64,000 nt of DNA, taken from contig NZ_JACYXZ010000003.1 in NCBI RefSeq assembly GCF_014842875.1, positions 124,001 to 188,000 of the forward strand, given 5' to 3'. Shown in pieces: positions 42,180-50,733 of the stretch. Position numbers and translations under genes: made by a program. This stretch comes from Nocardioides donggukensis (GTDB lineage Bacteria > Actinomycetota > Actinomycetes > Propionibacteriales > Nocardioidaceae). Position 1 is the stretch's first letter. Every line of letters begins with the position of its first letter. A model generated the notes under the pieces. That model did no database searches. It had not been told where the DNA came from and was given only the letters and a program-made list of their open reading frames with translations.

Positions 42180-44632
42180 TGGCATGCCTCGCAGGTCTCG
42201 GGGTTCTCCAGGGAGCAGGCCAGCGCCTGGTCCCCCGCTGTCGGGTCGGTGCCGGGCGACGTCGGTGCGACCCCGGCGGCCCCCGTGGTAGCGGCGGGGC
42301 GCCCGGGCTCCAAGCCGACGGTCGCCTGCTGGATCCGGGTCGCGGGTCGCGACCGCAGGTAGTAGGTGGTCTTCAGCCCGGACTTCCAGGCGTGGAGGTA
42401 CATCGACGAGAGCTTCCCGATCGACGGTGCGGCCAGGAAGAGGTTCAGCGACTGGCTCTGGTCGACGTACGGCGCCCGCGCGGCCGCCGTGTCGATGAGC
42501 GCCCGCTGCGGCAGCTCCCACGCGGTCCGGAAGAGTCGGCGCACCTCGTCGGGGAGCGCGGCGATCCCCTGGACCGAGCCCTCGGCCCGCTTGACCGCCT
42601 CCCGGATCTCGGGCGTCCAGAGGTCCCGCGCCTTGAGCTCGCGCACGAGCGCGGCGTTCACCTGGAGGAACTCACCCGACAGGGTCTCGCGCTTGAACAG
42701 GTTCGACACCTGCGGCTCGATGCACTCGTAGCAGCCCGCGATCGAGGCGATCGTGGCGGTCGGCGCGATCGCGACCAGCAGCGAGTTGCGCAGGCCGTGC
42801 TCGGCGATCCGGGTCCGCAGCGCCTCCCAGCGCTCCTCCTGCGTGGGGCGCACCCCCCACAGGTCCGGCTGCAGGGCGCCGCCGGCGGCCCTGGTCTGCG
42901 GCCACGCCGGGTGCGCGCCGTGCCGCGCGGCCAGGTCGCACGACACCTCGAGTGCGGTCAGGTAGACCTCCTCGGAGATCCGGGTCGACAGCTCGCGCGC
43001 CTCGTCGGAGTCGAAGGGGAGCCCGAGCGCGAAGAAGACGTCCTGCAGCCCCATGACCCCGAGGCCGACCGGACGCCAGCGCGGGTTCGAGGCGGCCGCC
43101 TGCTCGCTCGGGTAGTAGTTGATGTCGATCACCCGGTCGAGCAGCGGCACCGCGGTGCGCACGGTCGCGCGGAGCCTCTCCCAGTCGACGCCGTCGGGCC
43201 CCACGTGCCGGGCCAGGTTCACCGAGCCGAGGTTGCACACGGCCGTCTCGGCGTCCGAGGAGACCTCGATGATCTCCGTGCACAGGTTGGACAGGTGCAC
43301 GACCGGGGCGCCCACTCCCCCGGCGTCGGTGGTCTGGTTGCAGGTCCGGTTGGCTGCGTCCTTGAACGTCATCCAGCCGTTCCCCGTCTGTGCCAGCGTG
43401 CGCATCATTCGCGCGTACAGGTCGCGGGCGGCCACGCGGCGTACGACGCGGCCCTCGGCCTCGGCGCGCCGGTAGGCCTCGTCGAAGGCCTCGCCCCACA
43501 GGTCGGGGAGCTCGGGGGCCTGGTCGGGGTCGATCAGGGACCACTGCTCGTCGGCCTCCACCCGGCGCATGAACTCGTCGGGCACCCAGTTGGCCAGGTT
43601 GAGGTTGTGCGTGCGCCGGGCGTCCTCCCCGGTGTTCTCCCGCAGCTCGAGGAACTCCTCGATGTCGGGGTGCCACGGCTCCAGGTAGACGCAGGCCGCT
43701 CCCTTGCGGCGACCACCCTGGTTGACCGCGGCGACCGAGGCGTCCAGCGTGCGCAGGAACGGGACGATGCCGTTGGAGGCCCCGTTGGTGCCGCGGATCA
43801 GCGCACCCCGGGAGCGGATCCGGGAGAAGGCCAGGCCGATGCCCCCGGCGAACTTCGAGAGCCGGGCCACCTGCTGGTAGCGGTCGTAGATCGAGTCGAG
43901 GTCGTCGCGGGGCGAGTCGACCAGGTAGCAGCTCGACATCTGGGTGTGCCGGGTGCCGGAGTTGAACAGCGTCGGGCTGCTCGGGAGGTAGGCCAGGCTC
44001 GACATCAGCCGGTAGAACTCGATCGCCTCGCCCGGCGAGGTCGCCAGGCCGCAGGCGACGCGGAGCAGGAAGTACTGCGGGGTCTCCACCACCAGCCGGG
44101 TGTGCGGGTGCCGCAGCAGGTAGCGGTCGGCCACCGTCCGCAGCCCGAAGTACTCGAAGCGCCGGTCGTTGGCCTCGTCCACGGCGACGTCGAGCTTGCG
44201 GGCGTTGTCCTTGACGAACGCCGCGGTCTCGTCGCCGATGAGGCCCTCGGCGTGGCCGAGGGCGATCGACTGGCTGAACGAGGCGACCCCCTGGTTGCGC
44301 ACCTCCTTCTCGAGGTAGCCGGCGAGCAGTCGCGCGGCCAGCCGGGAGTACGCCGGCTCCTCGCCGATCATCTCCGCGGCCGTCTGGATCGACAGCCGGT
44401 CCAGCTCGGCGGTGGTCGCGCCGTCGTAGAGCCCGCTGATCGTGCGGGTGGCGACCCGCATCGGGTCGACCTCGACGAGATCGTCGGTGACGCGCTCGAC
44501 GGCGCGGACGATCTTGTCGACGTCGACGGGCTCGGCGTCTCCGTTGCGCTTGCGCACCTGCATCGTCGTACGGCGGGGCGCCGTGTCGGGGGCTGCCGCC
44601 TCCGGGGCTGCGGGAACGTGGGTGACCGTCAT
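42176..44632 (-). CDS. nrdA: Ribonucleotide reductase class I alpha subunit
   Basis: 818 residues reducing ribonucleoside diphosphates to deoxy forms. An ATP-cone (about 24-110, MQVRKRNGDAEPVDVDKIV) gives dATP control. The catalytic barrel has SSCYLVDS, NLCTEI, the finger-loop asparagine/glutamate, and the radical-path tyrosines in TTYYLRS. The C-terminal swinging arm ends in CEAC, the disulfide pair re-reduced by thioredoxin. The first 23 residues (Pro/Ala-rich) precede the cone. The ATG at 44632 has GAGGAGAG upstream. A 5' leader of about 300 nt carries a cobalamin riboswitch, and the promoter has NrdR boxes. Confidence 0.96.
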   Translation of the reverse strand: MTVTHVPAAPEAAAPDTAPRRTTMQVRKRNGDAEPVDVDKIVRAVERVTDDLVEVDPMRVATRTISGLYDGATTAELDRLSIQTAAEMIGEEPAYSRLAARLLAGYLEKEVRNQGVASFSQSIALGHAEGLIGDETAAFVKDNARKLDVAVDEANDRRFEYFGLRTVADRYLLRHPHTRLVVETPQYFLLRVACGLATSPGEAIEFYRLMSSLAYLPSSPTLFNSGTRHTQMSSCYLVDSPRDDLDSIYDRYQQVARLSKFAGGIGLAFSRIRSRGALIRGTNGASNGIVPFLRTLDASVAAVNQGGRRKGAACVYLEPWHPDIEEFLELRENTGEDARRTHNLNLANWVPDEFMRRVEADEQWSLIDPDQAPELPDLWGEAFDEAYRRAEAEGRVVRRVAARDLYARMMRTLAQTGNGWMTFKDAANRTCNQTTDAGGVGAPVVHLSNLCTEIIEVSSDAETAVCNLGSVNLARHVGPDGVDWERLRATVRTAVPLLDRVIDINYYPSEQAAASNPRWRPVGLGVMGLQDVFFALGLPFDSDEARELSTRISEEVYLTALEVSCDLAARHGAHPAWPQTRAAGGALQPDLWGVRPTQEERWEALRTRIAEHGLRNSLLVAIAPTATIASIAGCYECIEPQVSNLFKRETLSGEFLQVNAALVRELKARDLWTPEIREAVKRAEGSVQGIAALPDEVRRLFRTAWELPQRALIDTAAARAPYVDQSQSLNLFLAAPSIGKLSSMYLHAWKSGLKTTYYLRSRPATRIQQATVGLEPGRPAATTGAAGVAPTSPGTDPTAGDQALACSLENPETCEACQ

Positions 44633-44769
44633 GTCTCTCTCCTCGCGAGTCCGGTCCGAACCGGTCCGGGCCAGGCGAGCAGGTGACGGGTCGACGCGTC
44701 GTACGGCAGCGCCGAGGAGCCGTCAGCCGTCCCACGCGGCATCGGACCACCATGCCCGGCGGGCACGGT

Positions 44770-44940
44770 GCGCTGGCAGGTCTTCGGACTCGTGGGCACG
44801 TCAGACCTCGACCCCTACTGACCGTCGCTTCCCAGGCTTGCGCCCAGTGCTCGTGACGGCGGTCGTTCCCACTCACCGCTGCGGGGCAGTCCCGGACTCT
44901 CACCGGGTTCCCTCTTGCCTCGGACGACCCTTGCGGACCG
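44770..44940 (-). promoter_or_regulatory. Cobalamin (B12) riboswitch controlling nrdAB
   Basis: Read on the minus strand, the leader contains the conserved cobalamin blocks in order: GGGAACCCGGTGAGAGTCCG, GGACTGCCCCGCAGCGGTGA, CACTGG...GCCTGGGAAGC, and the B12 box GTCCGAAGACCTGCCAGCG (44771-44790). The nrdA start is about 140 nt further, enough for an expression platform; GGTCCGAACCGGTCC-type hairpins just before the ribosome binding site (44641-44670) could be that platform. High B12 should switch off the class I enzyme in favour of a B12-dependent class II one, as known in Streptomyces. The 481-bp gap 44633-45113 holds this element, the NrdR boxes and no gene. Confidence 0.93.
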
Positions 44941-44959
44941 CCCGAACCAGCTGCGTGCA

Positions 44960-45006
44960 CCACCATATGTGGGGTCGGAACGAGATTGTGGGACCACATC
45001 TGGTGT
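44960..45006 (-). promoter_or_regulatory. Tandem NrdR-type boxes in the nrdAB promoter
   Basis: Two imperfect palindromes resemble the NrdR box (ACACWATATNTWGTGT): CCACCATATGTGGGGT (44960-44975) and ACCACATCTGGTGT (44993-45006). Their centres are 33 bp apart, about three helical turns, the spacing expected for NrdR. Confidence 0.6.
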
Positions 45007-45113
45007 CGGCGTGTTCCCCGGTGTGTTCCCGGCGTGTGGCCGGCGACTCCCCGCGGCGTGCCGCTCGCAGCACCCCCGGGGCGTGCCGAAGGCCGTGTGC
45101 AAGGGTGCTGCCC

Positions 45114-46016
45114 GTGCCCTCACTGACGCTGGCGCTCACGGTCGCCCTCCTGGTCACCCTCGCCGGCCTCGGCCTCGTCGCCGCCCGGCTCGGTCGCGCC
45201 GAGCGCGAGATCCGGATGCTGCGCTCACAGCTGGAGCACTCCCGGCGCGGCCTGACCCGGCAGGCCGCCGGAGCGGCGCTGCGCACGGTGGTCGGCACCG
45301 CCGTACGGGTCCGGGAGCAGGGGGTCGGCGGCTTCCTCACCAGCTCGATCGAGGAGCTGACCGGGATCGCGCTGGCCCAGCGATCCGAGATCGTCCGGAT
45401 CGCCGGGCCGGACGGGACGGTGACCGTGCTGTTCTCCGACATCCAGGACTCCACCGCGATGAACGAGTCCCTGGGCGACCCGGCGTGGATGAAGGTGCTG
45501 GCGGCGCATGACCACCTGGTCCGGCGGCACGTCGAGCGTCACGGCGGCGCCATCGTGAAGTCCCAGGGCGACGGGTTCATGGTCGTCTTCGGCACTCCCC
45601 AGGCAGCGCTGCGAGCGGCGATCGGGGTCCAGGAGTCGTTGGCGGCCGGGCACGCGCGCCGGCTGCGGAGGACACCGGTGGCGGTGCGCATGGGGCTCCA
45701 CACCGGGCCGACCATCGAGAAGGACGGCGACTACTTCGGCCGCAACGTCGCGTTCGCGGCCCGGGTGGCGGGCCAGGCCGACGGCGGCGAGATCCTCGTC
45801 AGCGAAGCCGTGCACGCGTTGCTGGCCGGGGCCTCCGACGGAGACGTCGACCGGGCCTCTCACGGGGCCTCCCACGGGGCCTCCGACGGGGCCTCCGACG
45901 GGGACGTCACTGGCGCCGGCGAGCCGGCCGGCGAGTTCACGTTCGTCGACCTGCGCGAGGCCTCGCTCAAGGGCTTCCCCGGCGAGCACCGGCTATGGGA
46001 GCTGGCGTGGCCGTGA
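45114..46016 (+). CDS. Membrane-anchored class III cyclase-domain protein, possibly inactive
   Basis: 300 residues: one N-terminal membrane helix (about 3-24), a short coiled coil (AEREIRMLRSQLEHSRRGL), then a class III adenylate/guanylate cyclase homology domain (about 100-270) with metal site FSDIQDST and GDGFMVVF. The position of the transition-state Asn in V-N-x-A-A-R reads V-A-F-A-A-R, so catalysis may be lost or altered. A degenerate Gly-Ala-Ser-His/Asp repeat (45840-45905) interrupts the domain near its end. The GTG at 45114 has AAGGG 8 nt upstream; an in-frame GTG at 45105 is an alternative. Confidence 0.83.
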   Translation: MPSLTLALTVALLVTLAGLGLVAARLGRAEREIRMLRSQLEHSRRGLTRQAAGAALRTVVGTAVRVREQGVGGFLTSSIEELTGIALAQRSEIVRIAGPDGTVTVLFSDIQDSTAMNESLGDPAWMKVLAAHDHLVRRHVERHGGAIVKSQGDGFMVVFGTPQAALRAAIGVQESLAAGHARRLRRTPVAVRMGLHTGPTIEKDGDYFGRNVAFAARVAGQADGGEILVSEAVHALLAGASDGDVDRASHGASHGASDGASDGDVTGAGEPAGEFTFVDLREASLKGFPGEHRLWELAWP

Positions 46017-46046
46017 CACCTCCGGGAGCCGGCAGGGCCAGTCGGC

Positions 46047-47336
46047 CTAGAGCCGCCGGTGGAAGCGGAGGCTCCCGTCCGGGTGCCGCGTGGTGCGGTA
46101 GGCAGGATCGTGGGCTCGCTGGTGGTGGTGGAAGCACAGGAGCCGACCGTCGGTGAGGTCCGTGCGACCGCCGCGGGCCCAGGGCGTCTCGTGATGTGCC
46201 TCGCACCAGGCGGCGGGGACCGTGCAGCCCCGGGTCCGGCACGTCGGGTGAGCCAGGGCCAGGGCGTGGTGCTGGGCGGAGCTGAACAGTCGTCGGGTGC
46301 GGCCCAGGTCGAGGACCTGGGAGTCGCCGCCCAGGACGGCCGGCAGGATCCCGGCGGTGCAGGCCAGCCGACGGGCGTGACCGGCGGAGACGGGGGTGCC
46401 GTCGGCCAGGGTCGCGTGACCGATGCCGGAGAGCAGGGTGTCGAGGCCGATGGTGACGGTGACCCGGGTGGCGGAGCCGCCGTGGTCGGGCAGGACGGTG
46501 GGGTCCAGTCGCTCCAGGAACGCACAGAACGCCTCACCCAGCGCCTTGTCGCCCCGCCGGCGGCGAGGCACCGTGCCACCCTCGGCGGGCCGGGTGCGGG
46601 GGGCCGTGAAGGCGTGCAGGTGGGTCTCCAACCGGGTCGCGTAGATCTCGGGGATCCTGGCCCTCAGGTCGGCGGTGCCGTCGCCACGGCGGTGCAGCGT
46701 GAGCCTGGTGGCAGCCGCGGCGCGTGCCTCGGCCCCCTCCAGGAGTCGGCGCTGAGTCTGGTCGTAGGTCTCGGGGCAGACCACCTCGAGCACGTGCTCG
46801 CCCAGGCGGCGCAGCGCGGTCGGGGCGAAGTGGGCACCCTCGGCGACCAGGTGCTGCTCGGCGCGGGCCAGCACCTCGGCCTCGACCGCGACCCCGTCGT
46901 TGCCGGCCTCGGTGTAGGCGGCGTCGGCCAGGTCGTCGAGTGTGCGCACGATGGTCTCGGCCTGCTCCCGCGTGAGCTCACCGGCGGCCAGGGCGGCGCC
47001 GACCCTCGGCCAGGTGGCACCGGTGCCCGCGATCGCGGTGGCGAGGCACTCGAGCCGGTGCGCGGCGCGGTGCTCCATCCGGGTGGTGGGCGCCAGCCAG
47101 GAGGCCACGGAGCGCGCCCCGGCGTCGTGGGCGACGTCTCCGGATGCGGCGATCACCTCGAGCCGCAGGGCCTCCAGCTGCCCGATCGCCGTGGTCAGGT
47201 CGACCAGTGCGCGGGCCTTGACCTCGGTGCCGGCCAGCTCCACGGGACGCATCCTGGCCTCGGTGACCGCCTCGGTCACGGTCGCCGCGCAGGCCAGCAG
47301 CGGGTGCACTGCTGACGGTGTCCGTGACTGGTCCAT
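46047..47336 (-). CDS. DUF222 / HNH endonuclease protein (13E12 family)
   Basis: 429 residues. A long helical DUF222 domain (about 20-330) is followed by a C-terminal HNH nuclease motif: CRTRGCTVPAAWCEAHHETPWARGGRTDLTDGRLLCFHHHQRAHD, with the catalytic His-His pair, Asn replaced by Asp, and a zinc Cys pair. This is the family called 13E12 repeats in mycobacteria; it occurs in many copies in actinobacteria and may be mobile. The ATG at 47336 has GTGGAGG upstream. A dispersed repeat cluster lies directly upstream. Confidence 0.9.
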   Translation of the reverse strand: MDQSRTPSAVHPLLACAATVTEAVTEARMRPVELAGTEVKARALVDLTTAIGQLEALRLEVIAASGDVAHDAGARSVASWLAPTTRMEHRAAHRLECLATAIAGTGATWPRVGAALAAGELTREQAETIVRTLDDLADAAYTEAGNDGVAVEAEVLARAEQHLVAEGAHFAPTALRRLGEHVLEVVCPETYDQTQRRLLEGAEARAAAATRLTLHRRGDGTADLRARIPEIYATRLETHLHAFTAPRTRPAEGGTVPRRRRGDKALGEAFCAFLERLDPTVLPDHGGSATRVTVTIGLDTLLSGIGHATLADGTPVSAGHARRLACTAGILPAVLGGDSQVLDLGRTRRLFSSAQHHALALAHPTCRTRGCTVPAAWCEAHHETPWARGGRTDLTDGRLLCFHHHQRAHDPAYRTTRHPDGSLRFHRRL

Positions 47337-47433
47337 GCCTCCACGGTAGGCGGGACCAACGACGATTTCTCGACGCTATTCGAAACTGTGGACGAAGCGG
47401 GTTCGGTCGAGGGTTGTGGACCACAGGTGGGCC

Positions 47434-47639
47434 GGGACGGGCCTGGCGGCCCTCCTCAACCACCGGGGACGGGCCTGACGACCTTCTCCCACCACCTGCA
47501 GTGCCCGGACGCTGGTTGAGGAGCGAGCGCCAGCGAGCGTCTCGAAACCACTTCCCCCCGGGGTTTCGAGACGGGCCTGGCGGCCCTCCTCAACCACCGC
47601 GGACCGGCCTGGCGGCCCTCCTCAACCACCGGGGACGGG
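47434..47639. repeat. Dispersed repeat cluster B
   Basis: The best copy, GGTTGAGGAGCGAGCGCCAG then CGAGCGTCTCGAAACC (about 47513-47549), is the reverse complement of the unit in cluster A. Around it are four units of a related form, GGCGGCCCTCCTCAACCACC preceded by GGGCCT. It fills nearly all of the 303-bp gap between the HNH gene and the DUF5709 gene and touches the stop codon of the latter. No credible gene lies in it. Confidence 0.82.
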
Positions 47640-48056
47640 TCAGTCCTCGTCGATGGTGTGGATCGCGGCCTCCTCGGCGGGGGCGCCGGCGCCGTCGATG
47701 CCGACGTCCTCGGCCACCAGCTCGGCACCGAGGTCCTCGATGAGGCGCTCGTCCAGTCCCCCGTCCAGACCCTCGTCCGGCGCGACCAGCCGGCCGGAGC
47801 GCTCGGCACCGACCTCACCGTCGACGTCTCCGTCGAGGATCTCGGCGTCGGCCTCGGCCTCGGCGTCCTCCCAGACCTCGGGCTGCTCCTGGGCGAGCCG
47901 GTCGTCGATGGTCTCCCCCTCGATCTGCTCGCGGTCGGTGACCCCGACGGCGTCGACGCCCCGCGGCTTCTCGGGGGGCGAGATGCCCTCGTCGAGGACG
48001 TCGTCGACTCCCCGGTCGTCGAGGGTGTCCTGGGGCTGCAGCTGGTCCTCACTCAT
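47640..48056 (-). CDS. DUF5709 family acidic protein
   Basis: 138 residues, strongly acidic (many Glu/Asp, few aromatics), starting MSEDQLQPQDTLDDRGVDDV and containing DEGISPPEKPRGVDAVG, the signature of DUF5709. Probably disordered and cytoplasmic; the function is unknown. TAGGTT (48063-48068) ends 7 nt before the ATG, a leaderless layout back to back with the paaK promoter. Confidence 0.87.
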   Translation of the reverse strand: MSEDQLQPQDTLDDRGVDDVLDEGISPPEKPRGVDAVGVTDREQIEGETIDDRLAQEQPEVWEDAEAEADAEILDGDVDGEVGAERSGRLVAPDEGLDGGLDERLIEDLGAELVAEDVGIDGAGAPAEEAAIHTIDED

Positions 48057-48115
48057 GCCCCGAACCTAGCCCGCGGACGCACACGCGCAAGCCCGGGTCG
48101 CCTACGTTGGGCGTC

Positions 48116-49432
48116 ATGAGCCTGCCCGACCTCTCCCCCCGGCCCGGTGACCTCGACCCGGTCGAGACGATGCCCCGCGAACAGCTCGCGGCGCTCCAGC
48201 TGGAGCGGCTGCAGTGGACGCTGCACCACGTGCACGCCAACGTGCCGCACTACCGTGCGGCGTTCGACGAGGCGGGCGTGCACCCCGACGACTGCCGGGA
48301 GCTCGCCGACCTGGCGCGGTTCCCGTTGACCACCAAGCAGGACCTGCGTCGGCACTACCCGTTCGGGATGCTGGCGGTCCCGCAGGAGCGGGTGGCCAGG
48401 ATCCACGCCTCGTCCGGCACCACGGGCAAGCCCACCGTGGTCGGCTACACCCGCGAGGACCTCGACGTCTGGTCGGAGGTGGTGGCCCGGTCGATCCGCG
48501 CCGCAGGTGGTCGCGCGGGCATGAAGGTGCACGTGGCCTACGGCTACGGGCTGTTCACCGGCGGGCTGGGGGCGCACTACGGCGCCGAGCGGCTCGGGTG
48601 CACGGTGATCCCGATGTCCGGCGGACAGACCGAGCGTCAGGTCTCGCTGATCGTGGACTTCGAGCCCGAGGTCATCATGGTCACGCCGACGTACATGCTC
48701 GCGCTCATCGACGAGATGGAGCGGCAGGGCGTCGACCCGCGGCGTACGTCGCTGAAGGTGGGCATCTTCGGCGCCGAGCCGTGGACCGACGACATGCGGC
48801 GCGAGATCGAAGAGCGCGTCGACATGCACGCGGTCGACATCTACGGCCTCTCGGAGGTGATGGGGCCGGGCGTGGCCATGGAGTGCGTCGAGACCAAGGA
48901 CGGCCTGCACGTCTGGGAGGACCACTTCTACCCGGAGGTGATCGACCCGGTCACCGGCGAGGTGCTCCCGGACGGCGCCGAGGGCGAGCTCGTGTTCACC
49001 ACGCTCACCAAGCAGGCACTGCCGGTGGTCCGCTACCGGACCCGGGACCTGACCCGGCTGCTGCCGGGCACCGCCCGCACGATGCGGCGCATGGAGAAGG
49101 TCACCGGCCGCAGCGACGACATGATGATCATCCGCGGGGTCAACGTGTTCCCCACCCAGCTCGAGGAGATCGTGCTCGCCGTCCCCGACCTCTCCCCGCA
49201 CTTCCAGTGCGTCCTGACCCGCCCCGACCGGCTCGACGAGCTCACCGTCCGGGTCGAGGCGCGGCACCGGCTCGACGACGCGCGGGCGCGGGAGCTGGCC
49301 GAGCAGGTGCGGGCTCGCGCCAAGGACCTGGTGGGTACGACGGTCGGCGTCGAGGTGCTGCCCCCGGAGAGCATCGAGCGCTCGATGGGCAAGATGCGCC
49401 GCATCGTCGACCGCCGCCCCGACCTGCGCTGA
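48116..49432 (+). CDS. paaK: Phenylacetate-CoA ligase
   Basis: 438 residues of the AMP-forming ligase superfamily. The ATP loop is ASSGTTGKPTVVGYT (about 99-113), then the adenylate motif YGLSEVMGPG and the hinge TGRSDDMMIIRGVNVFPTQLEE. The catalytic Lys of the C-terminal domain is in SMGKMRRIVDRRP. These fit PaaK, which activates phenylacetate to its CoA thioester; other aryl acids are possible. No other paa genes are near. TACGTT (48103-48108) ends 8 nt before the ATG, a leaderless layout. Confidence 0.9.
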   Translation: MSLPDLSPRPGDLDPVETMPREQLAALQLERLQWTLHHVHANVPHYRAAFDEAGVHPDDCRELADLARFPLTTKQDLRRHYPFGMLAVPQERVARIHASSGTTGKPTVVGYTREDLDVWSEVVARSIRAAGGRAGMKVHVAYGYGLFTGGLGAHYGAERLGCTVIPMSGGQTERQVSLIVDFEPEVIMVTPTYMLALIDEMERQGVDPRRTSLKVGIFGAEPWTDDMRREIEERVDMHAVDIYGLSEVMGPGVAMECVETKDGLHVWEDHFYPEVIDPVTGEVLPDGAEGELVFTTLTKQALPVVRYRTRDLTRLLPGTARTMRRMEKVTGRSDDMMIIRGVNVFPTQLEEIVLAVPDLSPHFQCVLTRPDRLDELTVRVEARHRLDDARARELAEQVRARAKDLVGTTVGVEVLPPESIERSMGKMRRIVDRRPDLR

Positions 49433-49548
49433 CCAGGAGTGAGACCGCCCGGCAGGCTTCCGCCCGGCAGGGGCTGTCTTCGGGGGCGACCGGTGTCATC
49501 CTGTCTGGACGCACCACGACCGTGGCGGCACGACCCAGGAGGACCTCG

Positions 49549-50733
49549 ATGACCACCCCCCAGACCCCGCTCGGGATCTTCGCGATCGACGGCCTGCTGT
49601 CCGAGGAGGAGCGGGCGATCCGGGACACCGTGCGCCGGTTCGTCACCGACCGGGTGCGCCCCGAGGTCGCCGGGTGGTACGAGGCGGCGGAGCTGCCGGT
49701 GCGGGACCTCGCCAAGGAGCTGGGCTCGCTCGGGGTCCTGGGCATGCACCTCGAGGGGTACGGCTGCGCCGGCACCAGCGCGACGGCGTACGGCCTGGCC
49801 TGCCTGGAGCTGGAGGCCGGCGACTCCGGCCTGCGGTCGCTGGTCTCGGTGCAGGGCTCCCTGGCGATGTACGCCATCTGGCGCTGGGGCAGCGAGGAGC
49901 AGAAGCAGGAGTGGCTCCCGCGGATGGCCGCCGGGGAGGCCATCGGCTGCTTCGGGCTGACCGAGCCTGACGCCGGCTCCGACCCCGGCGCGATGCGGAC
50001 GCGGGCTCGTCAGGACGGCACCGACTGGGTGCTGTCGGGGTCGAAGATGTGGATCACCAACGGCTCGGTGGCCGACGTCGCCGTGGTCTGGGCGCGGGTC
50101 GAGGCCGGCGAGCACGCCGGCATCCGCGGCTTCGTGGTGCCGACCGGGACGTCCGGCTTCAGCGCCCCCGAGATCACCAGGAAGATGTCGCTGCGGGCCT
50201 CGGTCACCTCCGAGCTGGTGCTGGAGGAGGTGCGGCTGCCGGCCTCGGCGATGCTGCCCGAGGCGGCCGGGCTCTCCGGTCCGCTGTCCTGCCTCAACGA
50301 GGCCCGGTTCGGGATCATCTTCGGGGCCCTCGGCGCGGCCCGGGACTGCCTGGAGACCGCGATCGCCTATGCCCGCGAACGACAGCTCTTCGGCCGTCCG
50401 CTCTCGGGCTTCCAGCTCACCCAGGCCAAGCTCGCGGACATGAGCCTCGAGCTCGGCAAGGGCATGCTGCTGGCGCTGCACCTCGGCCGGCTCAAGGACG
50501 GCGAGGGTCTCGCCCCCCACCAGGTCAGCCTCGGCAAGCTCAACACCGTGCGCGAGTCGATCGCGATCGCGCGGGAGTGCCGGACGATCCTCGGCGCCGC
50601 CGGGATCACGCTGGAGTACCCGATCATGCGGCACGCCAACAACCTCGAGTCGGTGCTCACCTACGAGGGCACCAGCGAGGTCCACCAGCTGGTCATCGGC
50701 CAGGCCCTCACCGGCCAGCCGGCGTTCCGGTGA
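49549..50733 (+). CDS. gcdH: Acyl-CoA dehydrogenase, probably glutaryl-CoA dehydrogenase
   Basis: 394 residues. The flavoprotein acyl-CoA dehydrogenase fold is complete: GCFGLTEPDAGSDPGAMRTRA (FAD binding), KMWITNG, an Arg-bearing ARERQLFGRPLSGFQLTQAKLADM, and the catalytic Glu in TYEGTSEVHQLVIGQALTG. The YEGT box and the overall pattern are those of glutaryl-CoA dehydrogenase, which forms crotonyl-CoA. The ATG at 49549 has AGGAGGA upstream. lhgO overlaps its stop, and both act on C5 dicarboxylates, which supports the assignment. Confidence 0.85.
   Translation: MTTPQTPLGIFAIDGLLSEEERAIRDTVRRFVTDRVRPEVAGWYEAAELPVRDLAKELGSLGVLGMHLEGYGCAGTSATAYGLACLELEAGDSGLRSLVSVQGSLAMYAIWRWGSEEQKQEWLPRMAAGEAIGCFGLTEPDAGSDPGAMRTRARQDGTDWVLSGSKMWITNGSVADVAVVWARVEAGEHAGIRGFVVPTGTSGFSAPEITRKMSLRASVTSELVLEEVRLPASAMLPEAAGLSGPLSCLNEARFGIIFGALGAARDCLETAIAYARERQLFGRPLSGFQLTQAKLADMSLELGKGMLLALHLGRLKDGEGLAPHQVSLGKLNTVRESIAIARECRTILGAAGITLEYPIMRHANNLESVLTYEGTSEVHQLVIGQALTGQPAFR

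Noticed and set aside
42180..42185. ATG start of nrdB at 42185
   Set aside because: GAGG would be only 1 nt from this ATG but 7 nt from the GTG at 42179, which also gives the usual 4-nt overlap.
42392..44686. 764-codon plus-strand frame opposite nrdA
   Set aside because: Shadow of nrdA with repetitive Arg/Gly/Val composition and no recognisable domain.
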